The translations under genes were made by a program, and so were the position numbers. A stretch of 64,000 nucleotides of DNA. Source: Calothrix sp. NIES-3974 (GTDB lineage Bacteria; Cyanobacteriota; Cyanobacteriia; Cyanobacteriales; Nostocaceae). The stretch lies in NCBI RefSeq assembly GCF_002368395.1, contig NZ_AP018254.1, positions 1,860,001 to 1,924,000 of the forward strand, read 5' to 3'. Below, piece by piece: positions 19,563-31,723 of the stretch (positions are counted from its first letter, which is position 1; each line of letters starts with the position of its first letter). A model generated the notes under the pieces. The model saw only the letters and a program-made list of their open reading frames with translations. It had not been told where the DNA came from and ran no database searches.

Positions 19563-19678
19563 TACAATACAGTTCAGTTAGACTTAAAAGCCTGATTATT
19601 GGGTAGATTGGGTTGAAGAATGTAGAGGCAGTAGCCCTCGTAGAATGCGTCCCCACGCGGAGCATAGGGACGAGATAA
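19563..19678 (-). repeat. Dispersed repeat family E, copy 1
   Basis: About 115 bp matching the reverse complement of 56771-56884 at well over 90% identity, including 'ttcagttagacttaaaagcc' and 'gcgtccccacgcggagcat'. The end with the GCG-rich hairpin also appears in shortened form at 24195-24232. The remaining 19679-19964 holds no gene. Confidence 0.65.
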
Positions 19679-19964
19679 TCACAAAAACTGTGCAAACTTA
19701 TGGGAAAATTTCCACAAAATCAACAGTCTATGCAAAGCATCAACCTAAACCTACAGTTATCTTTAACACCAAGCGTATTGGCTTATAGTAGGGAGTAGGG
19801 AATAGGGAGTTGGGAGAGTTGGGAGTAGCTTTCAAGTAATTTTGAGGGGTTAGGAAAGGTTTGTAGTCGCGCTTTAGCGCCTAAATATATCAACTTCAAA
19901 GTAAAACGGTATCACCTCTCTACCCGACCCTCGACTTACTTTATCGAATTTAATTACACCTAAT

Positions 19965-20663
19965 TCATCTACGTATTTTCCACCAGGTGAATACCCCTCC
20001 AAAAATCATACCTGTACCGTGTAACCAATAGCCGTAGCTGAGGGGATTAACACCGGGTATATTTAAACTGCCGATACCGTAGAAAATCTGTTGACAGAAC
20101 CACCAAAATAAATAGAAACCTCCAGAAAGGGATATGGGTATAAAAATAATCACCAAAGGTAATACCGAATCTACCTTAGCTTGGGGGAAACGGACAACAT
20201 AGGCAGCAATTACGGATGCGATCGCACCATTAGCACCGATTAGGGGTTTGTTGAGGTTGGGTTCTCCCCAGATTTGGATGATGCTAGCAAAAATACCTCC
20301 AAATAGATATATTCCCAAAAAAAATAAATGTCCTAAGCCTTTTTCGACGCTTTTACCAAACACCCACAGGTAAATCGAGTTACCTAAAATTTGGCTGAAA
20401 CTACCGTGGAGAAATAACGCGGTGAAAATTCCAGTGGAACTCATAAAAAAGAAAACCAGTGCTGCGGGGTTTCCAGCGAAAAATTCTGACCACGCTGTAG
20501 TAATTTTGGCGGGAATCAAACCCCAATTAGAGATAAAATCCCCTAAAGTCCCATTTAGTTCTAATTTTAATTCCCATAAAAATAAACCCAAATTCAACCC
20601 AATTAAACAACAGGTAACGATTGGTTTCCGTTTACCAACAACGTTATCACCAATGGGAATCAT
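19965..20663 (-). CDS. Rhomboid-family membrane protein lacking the catalytic serine
   Basis: 232 residues from the ATG at 20663; an upstream in-frame start would translate a short-repeat tract and is rejected. It opens MIPIGDNVVGKRKPIVTC, typical of cyanobacterial rhomboids, followed by about six membrane segments. Family landmarks are HGSFSQILGN (residues 86-95) and the second catalytic residue as His215 in WLHGTGMIFGG. The protease motif GxSG reads IGANGA, so residue 145 is Asn (codon AAT at 20229-20231) in place of the nucleophilic Ser. As read, it cannot be a serine protease and would be a rhomboid pseudoprotease. Confidence 0.78.
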   Translation of the reverse strand: MIPIGDNVVGKRKPIVTCCLIGLNLGLFLWELKLELNGTLGDFISNWGLIPAKITTAWSEFFAGNPAALVFFFMSSTGIFTALFLHGSFSQILGNSIYLWVFGKSVEKGLGHLFFLGIYLFGGIFASIIQIWGEPNLNKPLIGANGAIASVIAAYVVRFPQAKVDSVLPLVIIFIPISLSGGFYLFWWFCQQIFYGIGSLNIPGVNPLSYGYWLHGTGMIFGGVFTWWKIRR

Positions 20664-22001
<1,338 letters not shown>

Positions 22002-22011
22002 GAATCGGGAG

Positions 22012-22117
22012 TAGGAGAGACGCGACATGTCGCGTCTGTACAGGGAATAGTTTGCACCCTACGGATTCCACTTTTCACAAGATGCAAAAAATCACAAATG
22101 CCAGGTTTTTTAAGCCT
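22012..22117. mobile_element. MITE family A, copy 2 (partial), carrying a palindrome
   Basis: Starts within 15 bp of the gap1 stop. An AGACGCGAC...CGCGTCT palindrome (22018-22037) is followed by 'ggaatagttt', 'gattcca', 'atgcaaaaaatcacaaatgcc' and 'aggttttttaag', in the order seen in the copies at 478 and 36603. The palindrome sits where copy 3 also has one and copy 1 has none. Confidence 0.55.
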
Positions 22118-22131
22118 TACATACCTACTAG

Positions 22132-22250
22132 TCTGTCCCATAGGTTCTGAGGGGTTTGTAGTAGTGGCTTTAGTATAGAAAAAGCTTGAAAATAAAGTGC
22201 TAAAGCGCTACTACGTGCCTTTCTTTACTCATCAAAATTGATGGGACAAA
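22132..22250 (-). mobile_element. MITE-like element, family B, copy 1
   Basis: 119 bp bounded by inverted ends TCTGTCCCAT and ATGGGACAAA. Its reverse complement shares 'ttttgatg', 'aaggcacgtagtagcgct', and 'ccact-ctacaaacccct' with copies at 31606 and 45158. There is no coding potential. Confidence 0.65.
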
Positions 22251-22309
22251 GCACTATAATCTCCGTACTTGAGGGTGGTGAGATGTCAATACTGTCACTT
22301 CTGTCACCC

Positions 22310-23155
22310 CTACTCCCGACTCCCTGTGGTTTTCCGTTCCAATATTTCCTTTAATATCAGTGTTACAACTGCTAATAGAGCTAATACAACTGCTGCGGAG
22401 TAAGCTGCTGCTGTTTCGTATTGTTTATAGGTATCTTCGACGAATAATGGTAAAGTTTGGGTTTTGCCGATAATATTGCCAGAAACAACGGAAACCGCGC
22501 CAAATTCGCCCATTGTCCGAGCGTTAGTCAAAATTAAGCCATATAACAAACCCCAGCGTACATTGGGAAGGGTGACACGCCAAAATATTTGCCAGTTATT
22601 CGCACCCAGGGTTTGAGCTGCTTCTTCTTGGTCGTTTCCCAGTTCTTCCAGGACGGGGATGACTTCACGAGCGACAAAGGGCATACTGACGAAGGCTGTG
22701 GCAATTACCATACCCGGAAAGGCAAAAATCACATTAATACCGAATTTGGCGAAAAAACCTCCAAACCAACCATTTTGACCATAGACCAAAACGATAATGA
22801 GACCGATGACAACGGGAGAAATGGAAAAGGGGAGGTCAATAATACTTAATAATAACGCCCGACCGGGAAATTGATGACGGGCGATCGCCCATGCTGCACA
22901 TAAACCAAATATGGCATTAATGGGGACAGTGATGATGGCTAGAGTCAGGGTTAACCAAGCTGCGTGCAGAAAATCTGGGTCGGTGAGGTTAGCGAAAAAT
23001 GGGCCTATTCCTTGGCTAAAGGCTTGTAAAAATACGTTGAGAGCCGGAATATATAAAACAAGTCCTAGATAGGCGATCGCAATCCCAATTAAAATTAGGG
23101 GTATCCAGGAATTTTGCTGGTTGGTTCTCTGTTTACTAGGTAATTTATTTTGCAT
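22310..23155 (-). CDS. cysW: Sulfate ABC transporter permease CysW
   Basis: 281 residues with about six membrane segments. Forms the inner-membrane channel of the sulfate/thiosulfate importer with CysT. The permease loop [30 protein letters not shown] contacts the ATPase, and [16 protein letters not shown] is the CysW-specific C-terminal signature. It overlaps the 3' end of cysT by 11 bp, indicating translational coupling. The expected ATPase gene cysA does not follow; the next gene is gap1 on the other strand. Confidence 0.93.
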   Translation of the reverse strand: MQNKLPSKQRTNQQNSWIPLILIGIAIAYLGLVLYIPALNVFLQAFSQGIGPFFANLTDPDFLHAAWLTLTLAIITVPINAIFGLCAAWAIARHQFPGRALLLSIIDLPFSISPVVIGLIIVLVYGQNGWFGGFFAKFGINVIFAFPGMVIATAFVSMPFVAREVIPVLEELGNDQEEAAQTLGANNWQIFWRVTLPNVRWGLLYGLILTNARTMGEFGAVSVVSGNIIGKTQTLPLFVEDTYKQYETAAAYSAAVVLALLAVVTLILKEILERKTTGSRE

Positions 23156-23990
23156 GATATTTCCGTCCCCACGCCTGTAAAAGGTTAATTGTTAACAATA
23201 AAAATAGGGAAATTACGAGCATGACTGCACCAATTACGGTGGCTCCGGTGTAATCGTAAGCTTCTAAACGTTGGAAAATTAACACTGGAGCAATCAGGTC
23301 TTTAAAGGGTGTATTGGAGGCAATAATTACCGTAGAACCGTATTCCCCCACCGCTCGGGAAAATCCCAAAGCGACACCTGTTAAAATTGTCGGCAACAGG
23401 GGGGGTAAAATCACCCGGATGAATGTCTGCACTTGGGATGCACCTAAACTCCAAGCTGCTTCTTCTATTTCCCGTTCCATCTCCTGTAAAACTGGTTGCA
23501 CCGTCCGCACCACAAACGGTAAGGAAATAAATATCATCGCCACAGCTACCCCTAATCGCGAAAAGGACACCTGCACACCTAATAGGGAACCAATCCACCC
23601 ATTTTGGCTATATACCGTCGCTAGGGTTAAACCTGCAACTGCCGTTGGTAAGGCAAATGGTAAATCAATGGAAGCATCGATAAATCGCTTCCCCGGAAAG
23701 TTATATCTAACCATTACCCAAGCAATTAGAGTTCCAAATACACCATTCAGTAGGGCGGTAATCAGGGCAGTGACAAAAGTCACTTCATAACTGGAAAGGG
23801 CGATGGGACTGGTGGCAATGCGCCAAAACTCCGATGGTGGGGTGCTAGCGACTTTGGCAAACATGGCCGCAATCGGCAGGAGTAACATGATACTCAGGTA
23901 GGACAGTGTTAATCGCCAAGTCCAAGGTAAATTAATTACTTTTTTCCACAGGGTTGGTTCAATCGGGTTTTTCGTGATTAGACTAGTCAT
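23145..23990 (-). CDS. cysT: Sulfate ABC transporter permease CysT (CysU)
   Basis: 281 residues, six membrane segments, partner of CysW. Read[32 protein letters not shown] as the ATPase-contact loop, then [21 protein letters not shown], the CysT signature. It starts 308 bp after metX on the same strand and overlaps cysW at its end. Confidence 0.93.
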   Translation of the reverse strand: MTSLITKNPIEPTLWKKVINLPWTWRLTLSYLSIMLLLPIAAMFAKVASTPPSEFWRIATSPIALSSYEVTFVTALITALLNGVFGTLIAWVMVRYNFPGKRFIDASIDLPFALPTAVAGLTLATVYSQNGWIGSLLGVQVSFSRLGVAVAMIFISLPFVVRTVQPVLQEMEREIEEAAWSLGASQVQTFIRVILPPLLPTILTGVALGFSRAVGEYGSTVIIASNTPFKDLIAPVLIFQRLEAYDYTGATVIGAVMLVISLFLLLTINLLQAWGRKYHAK

Positions 23991-24298
23991 TAGGATTTTG
24001 GATTTTAAATTTTGGATTGTCAGTAATTTGGTACAATTAATTACATTTATTGTCCGTAGTTGCGCTACTCGGCGTCGCTTGCTTCCTGCGAAAGCGGGTG
24101 AAGGTTTCGTCTATAGCGCTATACCTGCAACGAGGGAAACTAAAAGCTTTGATTTGCCTCGTAACACCCAGCGTAAATCGCCTACCTTTTCCCTCGCACC
24201 CATGCTCCGCGTGGGTGCAGAATCTACGAGACTCCTACCTAGTGAATGAAGGCAGTAACCCCAAGCTACAGTTACTGTATTCTATCTCCTCTCCCAAT
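23991..24298. other. metX-cysT spacer
   Basis: 308 bp with several GC-rich palindromic words, among them 'ccatgctccgcgtgggtgc' (a shortened piece of repeat family E) and 'tatagcgctata'. No gene is visible. cysTW may have its own promoter here. Confidence 0.4.
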
Positions 24299-25378
24299 TC
24301 AATGACGATAGACTAGCTGTTGCAAACGAGTCCGAAAATTCACTACCATCTGATTCAAATCATCCATATCAATCAAAAATGCATCGTGACCGTGGGTGGA
24401 ATTTAAAGTTACAATTTCCGCATTGGGTATGTAGCGGGCTAAAACTTCCTGTTCCTGGGGTGGATACAATATATCTGTATCAATTGCCACCACTAAAGTC
24501 GGTTGCTGAATATTGGCAAGAACGTCAAAATATTCACCTCGATCCCGTCCTAAATCGTGACTATCCATTGCATGGGTCAAACTGACATAACAATTAGCAT
24601 CAAACCGATTGACAAGCTTTTGTCCTTGATATTGGAGATAACTGGCAATGGTAAATTCATCGTCCACTTCTGGATTAATCTGTTCCCTGCCAAATCTAGC
24701 TTCAAAACTTCCCCAAGCACGGTAGGTCATCATCGCCATCATCCTTGCGGTGGCTAATCCCCGTGCTGGTGGTTGGTGATTGTAATAATTACCATTTTGC
24801 CAATCGGGGTCTGCAAAAATCGCTTGACGCTGGGTTTCAGAAATTCCGATACACCAAGCCGAATGTTTACCGGAAACTGCTATCGGCGCGATCGCATTCA
24901 CCATTTCTGGATATAATACTGCCCATTCGAGGACTTGCATTCCCCCTAGGGAACCACCAATCACCAGTTGTAAGCGTTTGATACCCAAGGCTTCCATTAG
25001 TTGGGCTTGCAGGTGTACCATATCGCGAATTGTGATTCTGGGAAATTCTGCACCATAGGGTTTTTTTGTCAAGGGGTTGATTGTTGCTGCTCCTGTTGTT
25101 CCGTAGCAACTCCCCAGGACATTGCTACAAACCACAAAATCCGTTTCCAAATCAAAGGCTTTACCTGCACCAAATAGGGGTTTCCACCAATCATCCGCAT
25201 CTGCACCACCGGTTAAAGCATGACAGATTAACACGGCGTTGTCACCATCCGGATTTAGTTTTCCCCAAGTGCGGTAGGCAATCTGTACTCCTTCTAAAAT
25301 CTTTCCAGATTCTAACCAAAAGGGTTGGGGAAGGTGGTAATACTGGGTTTGGCTGGAAATATGGTTGAGAAAATTCAT
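24299..25378 (-). CDS. metX: Homoserine O-acetyltransferase
   Basis: 359 residues, alpha/beta-hydrolase fold. Transfers acetyl from acetyl-CoA to homoserine in methionine synthesis. The oxyanion/substrate stretch VLICHALTGGADADDWW, the nucleophile elbow GGSLGGMQVLEWA (Ser), DTDILYPPQEQ (Asp) and STHGHDAFL (His) form the expected triad. The length matches the family. It follows metY, which uses its product. Confidence 0.93.
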   Translation of the reverse strand: MNFLNHISSQTQYYHLPQPFWLESGKILEGVQIAYRTWGKLNPDGDNAVLICHALTGGADADDWWKPLFGAGKAFDLETDFVVCSNVLGSCYGTTGAATINPLTKKPYGAEFPRITIRDMVHLQAQLMEALGIKRLQLVIGGSLGGMQVLEWAVLYPEMVNAIAPIAVSGKHSAWCIGISETQRQAIFADPDWQNGNYYNHQPPARGLATARMMAMMTYRAWGSFEARFGREQINPEVDDEFTIASYLQYQGQKLVNRFDANCYVSLTHAMDSHDLGRDRGEYFDVLANIQQPTLVVAIDTDILYPPQEQEVLARYIPNAEIVTLNSTHGHDAFLIDMDDLNQMVVNFRTRLQQLVYRH

Positions 25379-25405
25379 TTTTGTCAGAAGTCGGAAATCG
25401 GGAGT

Positions 25406-25504
25406 AGAGACGACCCGGTGGGTCGTCTCTAACCGGTGGGTCGTCTCTAACCGGTGGGTCGTCTCTAACCGGTGGGTCGTCTCTAACCGGTGGGTCGTCT
25501 CTAA
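25406..25504. repeat. Five tandem 18-bp repeats grown from an AGAGACG palindrome
   Basis: Starts with a perfect AGAGACGACCC-GGT-GGGTCGTCTCT palindrome (25406-25430). From 25415 the unit CCGGTGGGTCGTCTCTAA is repeated five times without any change to 25504. It lies between metY and metX. The unit length of 18 keeps a minus-strand frame open, which gives an apparent Arg-Asp-Asp-Pro-Pro-Val repeat that is not a real protein. Confidence 0.85.
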
Positions 25505-25554
25505 CTAGGAATGGAGGAGCAAAGGAGATGGGTAGTAGGATGAATTGAGATACC

Positions 25555-27377
<1,823 letters not shown>

Positions 27378-28436
27378 CTATCTCTCTCTAACCTGAATCT
27401 GATCAAAAATCGCCCCATCAGCAAAAAACTTCTCCTGAATACGCTTCCAACCACCCAATTCTTTCACACTCCCTAAATTATTTACTTTAGGATATTTCCC
27501 AGCAATTTCTTTATTGGCGAGTAACTTTTCATCAACGGGACGAAATCCCACTTTGGCAAATTCAATTTGAGCTTCCGGACTGAATAGGAACTGGACAAAG
27601 GCTTCCACCACTTCTCGATTATCATGCCTCGCAACGTTTCGATCAACTATGGCAACGGGATTATCTATGGAAATGTTGACATCAGGAATTTTATATTCCG
27701 TTTGAATACCCTTTTGTTGAGCTAATACCAACTCATTTTCATAGTTGATTAACACATCCCCCTGACCCTGCTTAAAAAAAGCGTCGGTTGCTTCCCTCGC
27801 ATCCCTCGCTAAAATTGGTACATTGCGATATACCTGGCTGACAAAATCCTTCGCTTGCTGTTCATTTTTACCACTTTGGATGGCAGCATTCCACAGAGCT
27901 AAAAAATTCCACCGCGCTACCCCTGATGTCCTTGGGTCTGCCGTAATTACCCGTAATCCCGATTTGGTCAAATCTTTCCAATCTTGAATCTGTTGCGGAT
28001 TCCCTGGACGGGTAACTAAAGCAACTACGGATTTAGTGACAATACTTTGATTGGGAAACTCTTTTTCCCATCCCGGTTCAATCAAACCTACTTTCTCTAA
28101 ACGCTGTGTGTCTAAACCCAAGGCTAAATGCACCACATCCGCACCTAAACCATCCGCCACAGCCCTTGTCTGCGCTCCCGAACCACCGTAACTACGACTA
28201 ATCCGTACCCTTTGACCGTGTTCTTGCTGCCATTTGGCGACAAACTTGGGAATAATCGCTTCATGGGCTGTACGCGTCACCGCAAACGAAACCAATGTTA
28301 ATTCTATCTGCTCCCGTGGCTTGGCATTGGCTTGGTGATGCAGCAAGTTACAGGATGTCACCACACCACACACAATCAAACCAAATACCGCCAAAAATAT
28401 CCGATTTCGCCATTTATTTCGCCCCAAAACACCCAT
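27378..28436 (-). CDS. sbpA: Sulfate-binding lipoprotein of the sulfate ABC transporter
   Basis: 352 residues. The lipobox VVTSCN near residue 29 predicts a membrane-anchored periplasmic lipoprotein. The binding-protein fold shows LVSFAVTRTAHEAIIP, SYGGSGAQTRAVADGLGADVVHLALG (sulfate-contacting loops) and ITADPRTSGVARWNFLALW, typical of SbpA/CysP. It is first in the minus-strand series sbpA-metY-metX-cysT-cysW, serving the CysTW permease. Confidence 0.93.
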   Translation of the reverse strand: MGVLGRNKWRNRIFLAVFGLIVCGVVTSCNLLHHQANAKPREQIELTLVSFAVTRTAHEAIIPKFVAKWQQEHGQRVRISRSYGGSGAQTRAVADGLGADVVHLALGLDTQRLEKVGLIEPGWEKEFPNQSIVTKSVVALVTRPGNPQQIQDWKDLTKSGLRVITADPRTSGVARWNFLALWNAAIQSGKNEQQAKDFVSQVYRNVPILARDAREATDAFFKQGQGDVLINYENELVLAQQKGIQTEYKIPDVNISIDNPVAIVDRNVARHDNREVVEAFVQFLFSPEAQIEFAKVGFRPVDEKLLANKEIAGKYPKVNNLGSVKELGGWKRIQEKFFADGAIFDQIQVRER

Positions 28437-28606
28437 CTTGATCTTCCCTTTCCAATCTACACCTTTCCGGTCGGAATTTCGTAATTACAAGTTACGGATA
28501 TAAATATTACAGAAGTGGTTGGGAAAATGCAATTGATTTCGTGGTCAACAGCAAAAAACCCTTGACAAATCCCTGGGAATATGAAATATTGGTAGGTATG
28601 GATTTC

Positions 28607-28678
28607 GCGGGTATAGCTCAGTGGTAGAGCGTCACCTTGCCAAGGTGAATGTCGCGCGTTCGAATCGCGTTACCCGCT
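28607..28678 (+). tRNA. tRNA-Gly (GCC anticodon)
   Basis: 72 nt folding as a full cloverleaf: acceptor GCGGGTA/TACCCGC with discriminator T, D-arm with AGCTCAGTGGTAGAGC, anticodon stem CACCT/AGGTG around TGCCA with anticodon GCC, and T-arm CGCGT-TCGAATC-GCG. CCA is not encoded. A TTGACA at 28562-28567 could be part of its promoter. Confidence 0.95.
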
Positions 28679-29039
28679 TTGAAAATTTAAATATATGGTG
28701 ATATATCCACCAGTCTATGTGCAATGTGTCCTCAATTGGAATGAAGACCCTTAGAAGCAGGACTGTTCAAACTGTCAAAATATCCTTGGATTTAAGTATA
28801 TACCCGATAGCTAACTAGTCGCAGCATATCTTTACTTTAATGTCTGGCGAACCAAGCTATACCTTGCACAGTCAATCAGAGAGCTTTGTGTAGCGTACAG
28901 TTAATGCCTGAAGATCAACCGTCAACTCTTAACAAACCGAAAGGTAATTAGGGGCAGGATTGGTGTAAATTAGGTTTGGAAGAAGAAAAATTAAAAATAT
29001 AGTATAGAGAATAGAATATAGTTTATAGATAGAAATAGT
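28679..29039. other. Gene-free stretch after tRNA-Gly
   Basis: 361 bp. No supportable gene, hairpin or repeat was found; the right end is very AT-rich and leads to a small membrane-protein gene. Confidence 0.4.
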
Positions 29040-29159
29040 ATGGATACAGCCAAACTGGATTTAATTACAGGGGGAATTGCGATCGCAATCCTGATTGGTG
29101 GATTTTTGATGATGTTTACAACCGTATTTACCACCAAGTACAAAAATCTCAAAAAATAA
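29040..29159 (+). CDS. Small single-pass membrane protein, 39 residues
   Basis: ATG at 29040 to TAA at 29157-29159. A charged N-terminus (MDTAKLDLITGG), one hydrophobic segment (IAIAILIGGFLMMFTTVF) and a basic C-terminus (TTKYKNLKK) resemble the small subunits of photosynthetic complexes or NDH-1 in cyanobacteria. I do not recognise it as a specific one (not PetN, PsaM, PsbJ or PsbX). The ribosome site is weak. It converges with the DUF442 gene 12 bp away. A hydrophobic frame of this size could arise by chance. Confidence 0.5.
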   Translation: MDTAKLDLITGGIAIAILIGGFLMMFTTVFTTKYKNLKK

Positions 29160-29170
29160 ACCGCTCCTAA

Positions 29171-29548
29171 CTAGGCTACACCCAGTTTTTTTGCTTGAGC
29201 AAAAGCATCTTCCAAAGAAATTCCCTGACGTGTGGCAATATAAATCAATGCCATTGCCACCGAACGACTTGCACAATCGCAATGGATCAGCATTGGTTTT
29301 GGTAACTCGGCAATCTGCTGTAGCACAAACAAAGCTATTTGCGGATTGATTTGATGCATGGGAATATTCAAATACTTCAATCCCAAATCCCAAGCAGATA
29401 TCTGTTCTAAATCGTTAAAACCCTCCTCATCAGGGGCACGGAGATTAAGTATCGACTTATACCCTTGTTCAGCAATTAAACTGAGTTCAGCCGCAGAAAT
29501 TTGTCCTGCGATCGCTAATTCGTCGTTAATTTTTTGGATAGTTTCCAT
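29171..29548 (-). CDS. DUF442/Blh-type dual-specificity phosphatase-like protein
   Basis: 125 residues from the ATG at 29548 (AAAGGAG upstream, spacing rather long); a TTG start 13 codons earlier is also open. ELAIAGQISAAELSLIAEQGYKSILNLRAPDEE is the fold's N-terminus. The active-site loop is MLIHCDCASRSVAMALIY, with Cys and Arg in the C-x4-R spacing usual in this group, though the glycine common in it is Ala. Substrate unknown. It lies just downstream of the 93-residue gene, probably co-transcribed. Confidence 0.75.
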   Translation of the reverse strand: METIQKINDELAIAGQISAAELSLIAEQGYKSILNLRAPDEEGFNDLEQISAWDLGLKYLNIPMHQINPQIALFVLQQIAELPKPMLIHCDCASRSVAMALIYIATRQGISLEDAFAQAKKLGVA

Positions 29549-29583
29549 TCTTGTATATTCACTCCTTTGACCTCCAAAGTTGA

Positions 29584-29865
29584 TCAACTATTTCCGGTAT
29601 TTTCCAAAGAATTATCAACGGTTTTGTGTAAACTAATTTCGATTAAAGCATAGGAAATAAAATCTGGATAAAATAGACAATCAAGTTGCCAACAAGTTTC
29701 CAGGAACAGACGTGGATCGATTTCCCAGCAAGCTTGCAGATATTGACGTTGATAATTGCGCCAAAACTTGCGGGGATTAATAATGGTATCTGGATTAAAC
29801 AAAGGTTGATTTAAATACTTCCAGACGGGAAACTTTAGGTGATATGGCGAATTGCGTGAAAACAT
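29584..29865 (-). CDS. Hypothetical protein, 93 residues
   Basis: Rich in aromatic residues (YLNQPLFNPDTIINPRKFW, ACWEIDPRLFLETCWQLD). No signal peptide, membrane segment or known motif is seen. It is 35 bp upstream of the DUF442 phosphatase and in the same direction. Compact spacing and a normal start (GAGG upstream) support it as real. Function is not inferred. Confidence 0.6.
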   Translation of the reverse strand: MFSRNSPYHLKFPVWKYLNQPLFNPDTIINPRKFWRNYQRQYLQACWEIDPRLFLETCWQLDCLFYPDFISYALIEISLHKTVDNSLENTGNS

Positions 29866-30462
29866 ACATCCTCAATGTTCCTTCTCAGAAAAATAGGGAA
29901 TAGGGTAATACCCTAAATTAGATTTTAGATTTGAGATTAGAAACCCTTTTTATCATGACTTACGTGACTAGCATCTTAATTTGACGTTCGTAGTGAGGAC
30001 TTTACCCGGATTTCTCACAAGTAAGTTATAAGTCTTGAGTGACGGATTCATTTTCCTTCTCCTCCCTGTAAGTTGTAGGAATTTGCTCCAAATGCAGGTT
30101 TATTCCTCAAAGTTAGCGAAGATAATGCGGACTCCAAACAAAAAATCAGAATTTTTGTGACACTTGCGCAAATCCTATCTATATGGGGTTTCATTTGTCC
30201 CATTGTTTTTTCAATTGGTATAAAATTAAAAGCCCACAGGTCGTTTCATCCCAATGGTATATTTTCAAGATAGATAAACAATGTGAGGAAATTGTGAGGA
30301 AGGGAGATGAGTTCAGGGAGGGTGAGAAATCAGGTTTTTAGAATATGGAAAACAGCAGTAGAGACGCGATATATCGCGTCTCTAGATATGTTGCCAAAAC
30401 CCTAAGATTAGTATAAAAAAACAATCACCATCAAAACCCGACTTCTAGGATGGGGGAAAAAT
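29866..30462. other. Gene-free stretch with one perfect palindrome
   Basis: 597 bp. AGAGACGCGAT...ATCGCGTCTCT at 30360-30383 is a perfect 24-bp palindrome 80 bp beyond the rfbB stop and may end that transcript. Otherwise nothing recognisable. Confidence 0.5.
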
Positions 30463-31545
30463 TTACGAAAGTGTAGCGACACGATAATTTTGGCGATAAT
30501 AGGCTTGGTACTCCTCACTCAGTAAAGGTTCCCACCATTGACGGTGATTGAGATACCAGATAACCGTTTGACGTAAACCTTCCGTAATTGTGACGGATGG
30601 ACTCCAACCTAATTGGTTTTGAATTTTACTAGAATTAATTGCGTAGCGGCGGTCATGTCCGGGTCTATCGGTGACAAATGTGATCAAATTTTGGGATGGT
30701 GACACAGGTAAATTCTCCGCGAGTTCATCCATTAAGTCACATAATGTCCGAACTATATCAATATTTTTGACTTCGTTATTACCACCGATATTATAGTTTT
30801 CACCCGGTAATCCTTTCGAGAGAACCACATCTAAAGCACGACAATGGTCGCCGACATATAACCAATCTCTAATGTTACAACCATCACCATATACAGGCAG
30901 AGATTTACCGATAAGTATATTAATACACATTAAAGGAATCAGCTTTTCGGGAAACTGATAGGGACCGTAATTATTCGAGCAATTAGTGATAATGGTCGGT
31001 AAATTATAGGTATGATAGTAAGCCCGGACTAAATGGTCACTACCAGCCTTAGAAGCCGAATAGGGACTATTTGGTGCATAGGGAGTAGTTTCACAAAAAG
31101 CAGGTGCATCTGCAGACAAACTGCCATACACCTCATCCGTTGAAACGTGGAGAAAACGGTAATTATCCGGTTGATTGCGACTTAACCAGTGTTGACGAAA
31201 AGCCTCCAATAGGGTAAAAGTACCGACTACATTAGTTTGAATAAATGCACCTGGTGTGAGGATAGAGCGATCAACATGGGATTCTGCTGCAAAATGGACA
31301 ATCGTGTCGATATTTTCTCCCCCTAATAAATCATCCAGCAAAGAGCGATCGCAAATATCACCCTTAACAAATCGAAAGTTTTCTTTCCCTTCCCATGCTG
31401 CTAAGTTGTTGCGATTTCCAGCATAGGTCAGCGCATCCACAACAATCACGCGGTCATCAGGATAACTTCCACACCAGTGGTGAACAAAATTACTACCAAT
31501 AAATCCAGCACCACCGGTCACTAAAACTCGTCGCATTTTCCTCAC
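30463..31545 (-). CDS. rfbB: dTDP-glucose 4,6-dehydratase
   Basis: 360 residues, short-chain dehydrogenase superfamily. Makes dTDP-4-keto-6-deoxyglucose for dTDP-rhamnose and other deoxysugars. LVTGGAGFIGSNFVHHW (NAD loop), VHFAAESHVDRSI, VSTDEVYGSL, the catalytic YSASKAGSDHLVRAYYHTY (Tyr-x3-Lys) and NCSNNYGPYQFPEKLIPL are all present. Its pathway partner rfbA lies 11 kb away in the window rather than next to it. Confidence 0.93.
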   Translation of the reverse strand: MRKMRRVLVTGGAGFIGSNFVHHWCGSYPDDRVIVVDALTYAGNRNNLAAWEGKENFRFVKGDICDRSLLDDLLGGENIDTIVHFAAESHVDRSILTPGAFIQTNVVGTFTLLEAFRQHWLSRNQPDNYRFLHVSTDEVYGSLSADAPAFCETTPYAPNSPYSASKAGSDHLVRAYYHTYNLPTIITNCSNNYGPYQFPEKLIPLMCINILIGKSLPVYGDGCNIRDWLYVGDHCRALDVVLSKGLPGENYNIGGNNEVKNIDIVRTLCDLMDELAENLPVSPSQNLITFVTDRPGHDRRYAINSSKIQNQLGWSPSVTITEGLRQTVIWYLNHRQWWEPLLSEEYQAYYRQNYRVATLS

Positions 31546-31605
31546 TCCAGTTTTCAGACTATCGATAGTGTATCAATATTGATAGTCATGCATTTTGGAT
31601 TTTGG

Positions 31606-31720
31606 GTGACCCATTAATTTTGATGGATGAGAAAAGGTGCGTAGTAGCGCTTATAGGCTTCATAAAACTTTTTCCAAGCGAAAGCCACAACTACGAACCC
31701 CTTATAACTTATGGGATAGA
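31606..31720 (+). mobile_element. MITE-like element, family B, copy 2
   Basis: 115 bp ending in ATGGGATAGA, three bases before the stop codon of the TPR gene. It shares 'attaattttgatggatga', 'gtagtagcgct' and 'ccac-actacgaacccct' with the other two copies. The left end (GTGACCCAT) is slightly degraded. Confidence 0.6.
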
Positions 31721-31723
31721 CCA

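Noticed and set aside
25406-25504. Possible CRISPR array
   Set aside because: The units are directly abutting with no spacers, and no cas gene is nearby.
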